NCBI GenBank assembly: GCA_030620375.1
Contig: JAUXEW010000162.1
Location: forward strand, 1 to 6,521
DNA length: 6,521 nucleotides
Direction of reading: 5' to 3'
From: Desulfobacteraceae bacterium
GTDB taxonomy: Bacteria > Desulfobacterota > Desulfobacteria > Desulfobacterales > UBA5616
Below the pieces are notes generated by a model. That model searched no databases and was not told where the DNA came from. It worked only from the letters and a program-made list of their open reading frames with translations. Below, in pieces: positions 1 to 6,201 of the stretch (the first letter of the stretch is position 1; every line of letters starts with the position of its first letter). Made by a program: the position numbers and the translations under genes.

Positions 1-11
1 ATCTCATCGTT

Positions 12-70
12 ATGCGAAAAAAATAATCCTCGGAATATCAAACATATGCCTCCGGTTATTTTTTTCGCAT
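12..70. repeat. 59-bp dyad (inverted repeat) with perfect 15-bp arms
   Basis: Positions 12-26 read ATGCGAAAAAAATAA and 56-70 are its exact reverse complement. The symmetry continues inward about position 41: 28 pairs with 54, 32-33 with 49-50, and 35-38 with 44-47, leaving a 5-nt loop (39-43). A transcript from either strand could therefore fold into one long imperfect hairpin. It sits about 87 bp past the stop codon of the EpmA-like gene. It could be a bidirectional transcription end, an RNA-stabilising hairpin, or a copy of a small dispersed palindromic repeat. It is not a classical intrinsic terminator, because the T-run lies inside the stem rather than after a GC-rich stem. The inverted repeat is certain; its role is unknown. 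Confidence 0.8.
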
Positions 71-156
71 GCCTTGATCTTGAACAAAAATCTTCATTTC
101 TGGATGGACACTAGTTATAATAACGGGCTCCCGGTATCACATTAAAATCAGAAATG

Positions 157-1077
157 TTATAACTCCTCCGGTATAAACACGGTGACATCATCGATTGTCG
201 CTAAAGATCCGAACAACATCACAAGTCGATCGATTCCCAACGCATTTCCAGATGCCTCCGGCATGTAGGATAACCTGTTTAAAAATCGTTCCGGCATTGG
301 ATATACATCCTTTCCCATGGAGCTTCGCAGGTCTCTTTCACTTTCAAATCTTAATCTTTGCTCACTTGGATCGGTTAACTCGGAAAAGGCATTACAGATT
401 TCAATCCCGCTGATATAAAGCTCAAATCTTTCAACATATTGATGGTCATTCAGTTTAAGCCTTGCGAGGGCTCCTTTTTCAACCGGATAATCATATAAAA
501 ACACCGGCTTTGACCTTCCGAGAAATGGCTCAATCGCTTCAGCCAACACTTCATCAAACCGGTTGTTGGATAATGCCTTTTTTAATGGAATTGAAGCGTA
601 TTTCTCAAATGCCCTTGCCACCGAAAGTCTTTCCCATGGTTTTGCCAAATCTATGGTCTGCCCTTGATAATGAAGCGTCTCGCCATATCCGGTTTTCTTG
701 GCAACATACCGGATCATTTCCTCACATTCCTCCATCATATCCCCATAATCGGTTTTTTCGGCATACCACTCCAATATGGTAAATTCCGGAAGATGCTTAT
801 CTCCTCTTTCATTTTGACGAAAACATTTGCAAATCTGAAATATGCGGGAATACCCGGCAGCCAACAGCCGCTTCATGCATAACTCGGGTGACGTATGCAA
901 AAACCATCCTCCGGAAGGTTGTGCGTCAATGTGAGCTTCAGGTGCCGGAGCGGGAATACGCAAAGGGGTTTCAACTTCAAGGTAGTCTCTATTAACAAAG
1001 AAATGCCGCATCGCATGAATGATCTTTGCCCTGAGGAGAAGATTTCTCTTGATTTTCGTTTGTCTGAGATCCTTCAA
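157..1077 (-). CDS. epmA: EpmA/GenX-type EF-P lysine lysyltransferase (truncated lysyl-tRNA synthetase paralogue)
   Basis: This is a class II aminoacyl-tRNA-synthetase catalytic core without the N-terminal anticodon-binding domain. In characterised bacteria EpmA activates (R)-beta-lysine with ATP and attaches it to a conserved lysine of elongation factor P. With a TTG start at 1077 the protein has 306 residues, close to the 325 of E. coli EpmA. Visible landmarks are a motif-1-like stretch ending LEVETP (about 33-38), TSPE (62-65), motif 2 FRQNE..KH.PEFTILEWY (86-105), the ERFELYISGIEICNAFSEL substrate region (216-234) and motif 3 GNALGIDRL (277-285). Motif 3 carries Ala where true lysyl-tRNA synthetases usually have Gly, which favours EpmA. 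A TTG at 1137 is also in frame but would overlap the upstream gene by 64 bp and add 20 residues with no family counterpart. Neither start has a good Shine-Dalgarno. It is the last gene of the leftward operon. No EF-P or EpmB gene is in the window. Family assignment is firm; start and exact substrate are less so. Confidence 0.85.
   Translation of the reverse strand: MKDLRQTKIKRNLLLRAKIIHAMRHFFVNRDYLEVETPLRIPAPAPEAHIDAQPSGGWFLHTSPELCMKRLLAAGYSRIFQICKCFRQNERGDKHLPEFTILEWYAEKTDYGDMMEECEEMIRYVAKKTGYGETLHYQGQTIDLAKPWERLSVARAFEKYASIPLKKALSNNRFDEVLAEAIEPFLGRSKPVFLYDYPVEKGALARLKLNDHQYVERFELYISGIEICNAFSELTDPSEQRLRFESERDLRSSMGKDVYPMPERFLNRLSYMPEASGNALGIDRLVMLFGSLATIDDVTVFIPEEL
1074..1077 (-). promoter_or_regulatory. 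TTGA stop/start overlap coupling the deacetylase and epmA genes
   Basis: Read on the minus strand, positions 1077-1074 are TTGA. TGA (1076-1074) ends the deacetylase gene and TTG (1077-1075) is an in-frame start for the EpmA-like gene. Such four-base overlaps usually mean re-initiation by the terminating ribosome. This would explain why no well-spaced Shine-Dalgarno is present: the nearest GGAG (1098-1095) lies 17 nt upstream, and an AGGG only 3 nt away. The sequence is seen directly; use of TTG is inferred from protein length and alignment. Confidence 0.5.
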
Positions 1078-2399
1078 AAGCCCTTTTTCTTTTTCTCCAA
1101 ATATATATCTTGGGTTCGATCTTGCAAAAAGACCCAATCAAAATAACCGGCCGCTTTCTCTTCAAACCATTTGTAGCCAAGGGCCTTGCATGCCTTACAG
1201 GCTTTCCTGGGAATATGTAAAGCAAGGACGTTAATTCCCCTGTCCGTAGACGTAGCAATCCTTAACGCACCGCTGCAGTCCGGGCAGACACGGATTTTTT
1301 CTTTCTGGGTTTCGAGTATATTGTCCGTATCATAAAATAAATTCCGGGTTCTCTCGGCAAACTCCCTGGATTTCTGAATACCTCTTTTTATCTTTTCCCG
1401 CTGGCGCCAGTTTGCCAATATCTGTTTCTCAATATCATTGATATCGCCTATTATGTTAGAAGGCTGTCGAATTTTATCCGGGTCATAATCAGGTTCTTTT
1501 ACGTTGCTGTAATCTACACCTGCCATGGCTAAAATAATTCCCACATTCACATATGGCAAAGCCCCTTCAATGGCGTATCCGCCTTCAAGTACGGCAATGT
1601 CGGGCGCCAGCATTGTCGTTAAAGCGGCATACCCCTGAGCGGAAAAATTCATGTTGGTAAGGGGGTCTGAATAATGATTGTCCTGGCCGGCTGAATTAAT
1701 AATAATATCCGGCTTAAAATCGGCAAGAATCGGCAAGACAATATTCTCTATGGCGTATAAATACCCTTCTTCTGATGTATACGGTGGAAGCGGTATATTG
1801 ACGGTGGTTCCGACGGCATTGGGACCGCCAATCTCATCCGGAAAACCGGAACCCGGGTAAAGCGTTCTACCATCTTGATGAATCGATACGAAGAGGGTAT
1901 CCGGATCATGCCAGTAAATATCCTGGGTTCCGTCCCCGTGATGGCAGTCGGTATCCACAATGGCAACTTTATCAACATGATAGGCCTGGCGAAGATATTC
2001 AATCATAATTGCCTCAATGTTGATGTTACAAAAGCCTCTGGCTCCGTGAACGACCCGCATGGCATGATGTCCCGGCGGTCGAACCAATGCAAATCCCTTG
2101 TCAATTTTTTTCTCCATAACGGCCATTCCGATCGTTTTGGCTCCGCCGGCACTGATAAAATGAGATTCCGTTGAAACGCTCCACACATCCGGCACGCAAA
2201 AATGGACCCGTTGCACATCCCAAAGTGTAACCAAATCCGGTTTTAATTCTACAATGCCGTCTATATCAAGAAGACCTTCTTCAAGCACCTGATCCTGAGT
2301 GTATAACAGTCTTTCTTCCCGTTCCGGGTGTGTCGGGCTGATGGCCCAATCAAAGGCCGGAAAAAAAACCAGTCCGGTTTTATTTTTAGCGGATAGCAT
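1074..2399 (-). CDS. Histone-deacetylase-superfamily zinc amidohydrolase with C-terminal zinc-ribbon-like extension
   Basis: The 441-residue protein belongs to the arginase/deacetylase fold, nearest to bacterial class II-type HDAC-like amidohydrolases (HDAH, acetylpolyamine amidohydrolase, AcuC-like). These remove acetyl or other acyl groups from amines in the cytoplasm. The catalytic set looks complete: the RPPGHHA His dyad (H111/H112), zinc ligands D151 and H153 in DTDCHHGDG, the third ligand D240 in SAGQD, and the transition-state Tyr275 in EGGYA. The catalytic domain covers about residues 5-300. A charged helical stretch (about 320-355) follows, then a module with CPDC (372-375) and CKAC (401-404), spaced like a zinc ribbon. 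Ordinary HDAH-type enzymes of about 370 residues lack this tail. The start ATG overlaps the stop of the upstream hydantoinase-type gene by one base (TAATG), and GGAG at 2409-2406 is well spaced. Acyl substrate unknown: a small molecule such as an acylated polyamine, or acyl-lysine on protein, are both possible. Confidence 0.88.
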   Translation of the reverse strand: MLSAKNKTGLVFFPAFDWAISPTHPEREERLLYTQDQVLEEGLLDIDGIVELKPDLVTLWDVQRVHFCVPDVWSVSTESHFISAGGAKTIGMAVMEKKIDKGFALVRPPGHHAMRVVHGARGFCNINIEAIMIEYLRQAYHVDKVAIVDTDCHHGDGTQDIYWHDPDTLFVSIHQDGRTLYPGSGFPDEIGGPNAVGTTVNIPLPPYTSEEGYLYAIENIVLPILADFKPDIIINSAGQDNHYSDPLTNMNFSAQGYAALTTMLAPDIAVLEGGYAIEGALPYVNVGIILAMAGVDYSNVKEPDYDPDKIRQPSNIIGDINDIEKQILANWRQREKIKRGIQKSREFAERTRNLFYDTDNILETQKEKIRVCPDCSGALRIATSTDRGINVLALHIPRKACKACKALGYKWFEEKAAGYFDWVFLQDRTQDIYLEKKKKGF

Positions 2400-4099
2400 T
2401 ATCGACTCCGAAAGTTTTTGGATGCAAGTCCATGAATCATAGAATCATATCCATGGATCAACCCGGGTTTAACCTGGACTTTTACACGGATATTTTTGCC
2501 TGTCGTATAAAATCCTCTCACCATATTAAATTCAAGATCCTCAACCACTTCCATCTCCAGATAATCCGGATTTGCCCCGCCTTTCAACGCCTTTTGTTTT
2601 AATAAATCGAGTGCCAAAGCAACGGCGTCCTGTTTTAAAAATTGGCTGTCAACCTTCTGACTGAAATCTTCTTCAGGCGCAGCCACAATCCCGTTTTCGG
2701 TATCGGCAAATAGTACGACTTCGGATGTCGTTCTGGCAAGCCCTGCCCCGATGGCATTTGCCACATACCACCGGGGAACTACGTGAACTTTAAAATTAGA
2801 GAGCGCTTCAAGGCCTTTGGCAAAATAGGGCGCCGGTCCGCCAAGCACCAAAATGGTCTGTGGCTTGACTTGATATCCCTCTAACATTTCATAAACGGTG
2901 TACACTGGTTTACGGTTGATTCGGTTGATCATTTGCCGGGCTTCTAATAAAATCATCCGACAAGTACGATCAAATATTTTTTTAGCCGCATCTTCTACAG
3001 ACGTTCCCAACTGCTTGGCGATGGCCTCAAACCCTTTTATGGACTTTTCGCGGTTCCCATTGGTGATCTCCCCTAAAATGAATAATGTGTCCATAGGTGT
3101 CGGTACAGGACCGCCATGTGCCATTGCCGGACCGTTTCGATCCGGACCGATTTTAATACCCCGGCTATCAACTATCACGGCACTATCTCCGCCAATTCCA
3201 ACCGAATGCGTTTCCAATGACCGAATTAAAGTCTGGTAGGGGCCGACCTTTATTCCTAACGGGTTTAAAAGCGGAACGCCGTTAACCAGGACAGCCATAT
3301 CCGTAGTGGTCCCACCGATATCCAGAACCAGTATTTCCGGTTCATCCGTGGCAAACGCGATAGCGCCCATCACACTGGCGGCCGGGCCGGAAAGAATGGT
3401 TTGAACGGGGAAATCAATGGAAGCCTCAAATTTCATGTTTCCACCATCCGCCTTTAAAATACGAATCGGGGCCTTAAGCCCTTTTTCTTTAAGCGATCGC
3501 CCAACCGCTTCAAAAAATTCTTTGTGAATAGGATAAACCGCGGCATTTAGGAAAGTGGTTGCGATTCGACGGGGAAAATTTAGGCTACCGGATATCCGGT
3601 GGCCTAAAAATACTTTTTCAAAGGTGTCTTTTATGATTTCGTAAATTTTTAACTCTTGCTGCGGGTTTCGAACGGAAAATTTACAGACCACACCTACATG
3701 ACGAATTTTGGACTTTTTTAATCTTTCGGCAACCCCTCTGATTTCATCGGAATTAATCGGATCAATTTCTCTTCCCCTGTGATCAATCGAACCTGAAACC
3801 GAATAGTAATGTGAACTGGTGCGATAAAATTCAGGGTCAATTCCCGGTCCGCTGGAAACGATCATTCCCACTTCCGGAATTTTCTTCTGTACGATGGCGT
3901 TAGTGGTGAGTGTCGTACTTAATACGATGCGTTTAACTTTAGACGGATCAGTCTCTTTTAAAATTATGTTGAGCCCTTTAAGGACCGTATCAAACAGATT
4001 TGACGGATCGGTGGGAACTTTGATTTCATCCACCAGCCCCTCTCTGCCCAAGAGAACCACATCCGTATGGGTTCCCCCCACATCAAGACCAATAATCAT
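2399..4099 (-). CDS. Hydantoinase/oxoprolinase family protein (HyuA-like ASKHA ATPase), without a HyuB partner
   Basis: This 566-residue protein has the two-lobed actin/Hsp70-type ATPase fold of the hydantoinase A / 5-oxoprolinase family. Those enzymes use ATP to phosphorylate and open cyclic amides such as hydantoins or 5-oxoproline, or to activate ketones for carboxylation. Visible motifs are phosphate 1 LDVGGTHTD (5-13), STTLTTNA (61-68), LSGPAAS (236-242), phosphate 2 LDIGGTTTD (259-267), GIGGDS (301-306), VLGGPAP (418-424) and ANAIGAG (447-453). The Hydant_A_N region covers roughly 1-175 and Hydantoinase_A about 185-460. The protein is shorter than two-subunit HyuA proteins (about 650-700), with an unfamiliar C-terminal region of about 100 residues. 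No HyuB-type gene adjoins it, whereas classical systems need one. The start ATG follows AAGGA (4110-4106) at six bases. It is the first gene of the leftward operon and overlaps the next by one base. Family assignment is strong; the reaction is unknown. Confidence 0.88.
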   Translation of the reverse strand: MIIGLDVGGTHTDVVLLGREGLVDEIKVPTDPSNLFDTVLKGLNIILKETDPSKVKRIVLSTTLTTNAIVQKKIPEVGMIVSSGPGIDPEFYRTSSHYYSVSGSIDHRGREIDPINSDEIRGVAERLKKSKIRHVGVVCKFSVRNPQQELKIYEIIKDTFEKVFLGHRISGSLNFPRRIATTFLNAAVYPIHKEFFEAVGRSLKEKGLKAPIRILKADGGNMKFEASIDFPVQTILSGPAASVMGAIAFATDEPEILVLDIGGTTTDMAVLVNGVPLLNPLGIKVGPYQTLIRSLETHSVGIGGDSAVIVDSRGIKIGPDRNGPAMAHGGPVPTPMDTLFILGEITNGNREKSIKGFEAIAKQLGTSVEDAAKKIFDRTCRMILLEARQMINRINRKPVYTVYEMLEGYQVKPQTILVLGGPAPYFAKGLEALSNFKVHVVPRWYVANAIGAGLARTTSEVVLFADTENGIVAAPEEDFSQKVDSQFLKQDAVALALDLLKQKALKGGANPDYLEMEVVEDLEFNMVRGFYTTGKNIRVKVQVKPGLIHGYDSMIHGLASKNFRSR

Positions 4100-4172
4100 A
4101 ATACATCCTTAAAGGCAATGTTGACATAGGTAAAGCATCCTGGCCCAGCGGACCCGGTTTTTTATGTTTAAA

Positions 4173-4207
4173 TTAATAGCTCAAAATATATGACCTATTA
4201 AATTAGG
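4173..4207. repeat. AT-rich inverted repeats, possible operator
   Basis: TTAATAG (4173-4179) is matched by its reverse complement CTATTAA (4195-4201) across a 15-nt spacer. The right arm also lies inside a second imperfect palindrome, CCTATTAAATTAGG (4194-4207). They are placed where a repressor or activator of the leftward operon could bind, or in its 5' leader. In such AT-rich DNA short dyads can arise by chance, so the assignment is tentative. Confidence 0.25.
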
Positions 4208-4248
4208 CTACTGAAATTATACGACATTGTCAATACGCATAAAAATCA

Positions 4249-4277
4249 TTGAAAACATTACGACTATATCATATTAA
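4249..4277 (+). promoter_or_regulatory. Candidate sigma70-type promoter for the rightward operon
   Basis: TTGAAA (4249-4254) and TATTAA (4272-4277) are separated by 17 bp, matching the -35 and -10 consensus at five of six and four of six positions. Transcription would begin near 4284 and reach the iron-sulfur gene after about 180 nt. A perfect TTGACA at 4399-4404 is an alternative -35 nearer the gene, but its best -10 (GATCAT, 4424-4429) needs a poor 19-bp spacer. The AT-rich context makes chance matches likely. Confidence 0.3.
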
Positions 4278-4297
4278 ACAAACGGTGACGGTTTCAA
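4268..4297 (-). promoter_or_regulatory. Candidate sigma70-type promoter for the leftward operon
   Basis: On the minus strand TTGAAA (4297-4292) and TATGAT (4273-4268) are separated by 18 bp, each matching consensus at five of six positions. The start site would be near 4261, giving a leader of about 160 nt before the hydantoinase-type gene. Its -10 box abuts that of the rightward candidate, so the two promoters would compete for RNA polymerase or share one regulator. This is a by-eye match only. Confidence 0.3.
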
Positions 4298-4466
4298 AAA
4301 AAGTCCGACTTCTGTGTTGTGATTCATTTGGCTGTCATTGCGACATACGATATCAACTGCTTATGAAACGAAACCCATACGCCTTGGATTTGAAACTTTT
4401 GACAAGTTCATCAACGTTAATGCGATCATTTTTTATGTTTTTGATAAAAAAGCAACCATAATCTCA

Positions 4467-5777
4467 ATGCCTCAAATGGATGACATTGCTCGGTTGCTAA
4501 AAGAACTCGAAGCCGAGCTTTCACGTTGCGCGCGATGCGGTATGTGTCAGGCCGTATGCCCATTGTTCTCTGAAACAGGCCTCGAAGCCGACGTCGCCCG
4601 GGGAAAACTGGCCTTGCTGGATGGACTGTTGGAGAAACTACTCGATCATCCTCAAGGAACAATGGACAGACTTAACCGCTGCTTACTTTGCGGATCGTGT
4701 GCCGTAAATTGCCCCAATGGGGTTAATGTACTTGAAATATTTTTAAAAGCACGGACAATCTTATCCTCCGTCATGGGCCTGTCACCATTTAAGAAAGTGC
4801 TCTTAAAAAGAATACTCGCCAATCCCGATACGTTTAACCGAATATTTCAGTGGGGAATTAAATTCCAAAAATGGATCGTCAAAGCCGAGAACAAAACCAT
4901 CGGCACATCATCTTTGAGGTTTTCACCACCGTTTTTAGGTAAGCGACATTTTGTCCCGTTAGCGCCGATCCCGTTCCACCAAAGAGCACTCTCCGCCAAA
5001 CAAGCTATTTCTTCTTTCCGTATGACGGTGCTATTTTTTACCGGTTGCCTGATTGATAAAATCTTCCCGCAAATTGCCGACGCCGTCCTAAAAGTTCTTC
5101 ATCACCACCAGATAGATGTTATCGTCCCGAAAGAACAGGGATGTTGCGGAATTCCGGCCATCTCCTCTGGTGATGCGGATACCATGGACCAATTAATTTG
5201 CCATAATTTGGAGCAATTTGAAGGAAAGAATTTTGACTTTTTGATTACCGCATGCGCGACCTGTACCCATACGATAAAAAACATTTGGCCCATGATGGTC
5301 CGGGATTATTCCGATGACGTAAAAGCCAACATATCGGCGCTTTCCAAAAAAACGATGGACATCAATCAATTCATCGTATCAAAAATAGGGAGGAAAGAAG
5401 GTCCCCCAATGCCGTTTAATGATCCCTGCACAATCACCTATCATGATCCCTGCCATTTAAAAAAGAGCTTGGGAGTATATACCGAACCTCGCACGCTGAT
5501 CATGGCCAATCCGCAATATCGGTTTGTGGAAATGGCGGAAGCGGATTGGTGTTGCGGAATGGGGGGAAGCTTTAACATAGAACACTACGACCTCTCCCAT
5601 AGGATCGGGAATCGAAAGCTTGAAAATATTCGGACTGCCGGGTGTCAAGTGGTCGCCACCGGATGTCCGGCCTGTATGATTCAGCTTTCCGATATGTTGT
5701 CAAAATCTGGAGAAGAAATTACGGTTAAGCATCCGATTGAAATCTACGCGGAGAGTTTGAAGTCATTGAAACAATAA
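4467..5777 (+). CDS. Iron-sulfur CCG-domain protein (GlcF/GlpC/HdrD-like electron carrier)
   Basis: With the first in-frame ATG (4467) the protein has 436 residues, like GlcF and GlpC. Two N-terminal [4Fe-4S] ferredoxin motifs are visible: CARCGMCQAVCP (C21, C24, C27, C31) and CLLCGSCAVNCP (C72, C75, C78, C82). Two full CCG domains follow: C194, C226-C227, C263, C266, and C329, C362-C363, C400, C403. In HdrB/HdrD such domains hold the unusual iron-sulfur centre that reduces disulfides; in GlcF, LutA and GlpC they carry electrons from a flavin dehydrogenase. No flavin subunit is in the window and no membrane span is obvious, so the donor is unknown. A longer frame back to 4338 starts with TTG, has no Shine-Dalgarno and lacks Fe-S protein character, so it is rejected. 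The ATG at 4467 also lacks a clear Shine-Dalgarno, and a second ATG at 4476 is possible. It heads the rightward operon, 61 bp before the DsrE-like gene. Confidence 0.88.
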   Translation: MPQMDDIARLLKELEAELSRCARCGMCQAVCPLFSETGLEADVARGKLALLDGLLEKLLDHPQGTMDRLNRCLLCGSCAVNCPNGVNVLEIFLKARTILSSVMGLSPFKKVLLKRILANPDTFNRIFQWGIKFQKWIVKAENKTIGTSSLRFSPPFLGKRHFVPLAPIPFHQRALSAKQAISSFRMTVLFFTGCLIDKIFPQIADAVLKVLHHHQIDVIVPKEQGCCGIPAISSGDADTMDQLICHNLEQFEGKNFDFLITACATCTHTIKNIWPMMVRDYSDDVKANISALSKKTMDINQFIVSKIGRKEGPPMPFNDPCTITYHDPCHLKKSLGVYTEPRTLIMANPQYRFVEMAEADWCCGMGGSFNIEHYDLSHRIGNRKLENIRTAGCQVVATGCPACMIQLSDMLSKSGEEITVKHPIEIYAESLKSLKQ

Positions 5778-5838
5778 ATTACTGCCCGGAAGACTGCATT
5801 TACTGGGAAGCGGTTTAACAACCCGTGGTGAGGTTATT

Positions 5839-6186
5839 ATGAAAAAAATGGCATTATTCGTGTTCAACGGCGATCCCCTGTGCTTTATTCATGTCCTTTT
5901 AAACGCCCTGGACATGAAGGAAAAAGGACATGAAGTAAAGGTGGTCATTGAAGGGGCGGCAACGAAACTCATACCGGAACTCGCCAAATCGGACAACCCC
6001 TTGCACAAGTTATGGGAAAATGCTAAGTCTGCTGGACTGGTTGACGGCGTCTGCAAAGCCTGCTCGAACAAAATGGGCACCTTGGAGGCCGCAAAAGATC
6101 AGGGTCTGGCGTTTCTGGATGAAATGACAGGCCATCCCAGCATGGCCCGCTATCATGATGCGGGTTTTGAGGTTATAACATTCTGA
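5839..6186 (+). CDS. DsrE-family protein
   Basis: This 115-residue cytoplasmic protein matches the DsrE/DsrF-like fold in its opening hydrophobic strand (KKMALFVFNGDP, 2-13), the following helix (about 16-30) and the strand HEVKVVIEG (31-39). DsrE-family proteins often carry persulfide sulfur or bind small ligands. This one has three cysteines: C15 in the first helix, and C72 and C75 in GVCKACSNKMG, where sulfur-relay DsrE/TusD proteins place their reactive cysteine region. Its position after a CCG iron-sulfur protein fits a role in thiol, persulfide or disulfide chemistry, but sulfur transfer is not shown. The start is well supported by GGTGAGG (5827-5833) five bases upstream of ATG. It ends 15 bp before the cytochrome gene. 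There is no signal peptide or membrane segment. Confidence 0.8.
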   Translation: MKKMALFVFNGDPLCFIHVLLNALDMKEKGHEVKVVIEGAATKLIPELAKSDNPLHKLWENAKSAGLVDGVCKACSNKMGTLEAAKDQGLAFLDEMTGHPSMARYHDAGFEVITF

Positions 6187-6201
6187 AGTTCGAGGTGGAA
6201 A

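Larger units (their letters stand above)
4100..4466. other. AT-rich divergent intergenic region
   Basis: These 367 bp separate the two operons, whose first genes point away from each other. No convincing gene was found. Short open frames exist on the plus strand, but they have TTG starts, no Shine-Dalgarno and no recognisable protein character. The region probably holds promoters for both operons. The best candidates are two overlapping sigma70-like elements between 4249 and 4297, which would give untranslated leaders of roughly 160 nt leftward and 180 nt rightward. An AT-rich dyad lies at 4173-4201 in the leftward leader. Confidence 0.6.

Noticed and set aside
1..55. Minus-strand gene start at the left edge (frame open to position 1)
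   Set aside because: Only about 50 bases are visible and they lie within the palindrome. The GGAGG is three bases from the only ATG, whose frame stops after 11 codons.
120..142. Possible intrinsic terminator around the ACGGGCTCCCGGT stretch after the EpmA-like gene
   Set aside because: The GGGAGCCC core leaves a loop of two to four bases with only three stem pairs, and no T-run follows on the minus strand.
992..1258. Minus-strand 88-codon frame across the deacetylase/epmA junction
   Set aside because: It overlaps two well-supported genes in a third frame and shows no protein-family character.
1875..2174. Plus-strand 99-codon frame inside the deacetylase gene
   Set aside because: It is antisense to the zinc-binding core of a clearly real gene and has no recognisable features.
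4329..4342. Sigma54-like TTGGC...TTGC element in the intergenic region
   Set aside because: The GG and GC are eight bases apart instead of the required ten.
4249..4461. Small plus-strand frame of 70 codons upstream of the iron-sulfur gene
   Set aside because: It has a TTG start, no ribosome site and no recognisable protein pattern, and it lies in the AT-rich promoter region.
4338..4466. N-terminal extension of the iron-sulfur protein by 43 residues
   Set aside because: It begins at TTG with no Shine-Dalgarno, and the added residues have no Fe-S protein character. The frame from ATG 4467 already gives the usual distance to the first cysteine motif.
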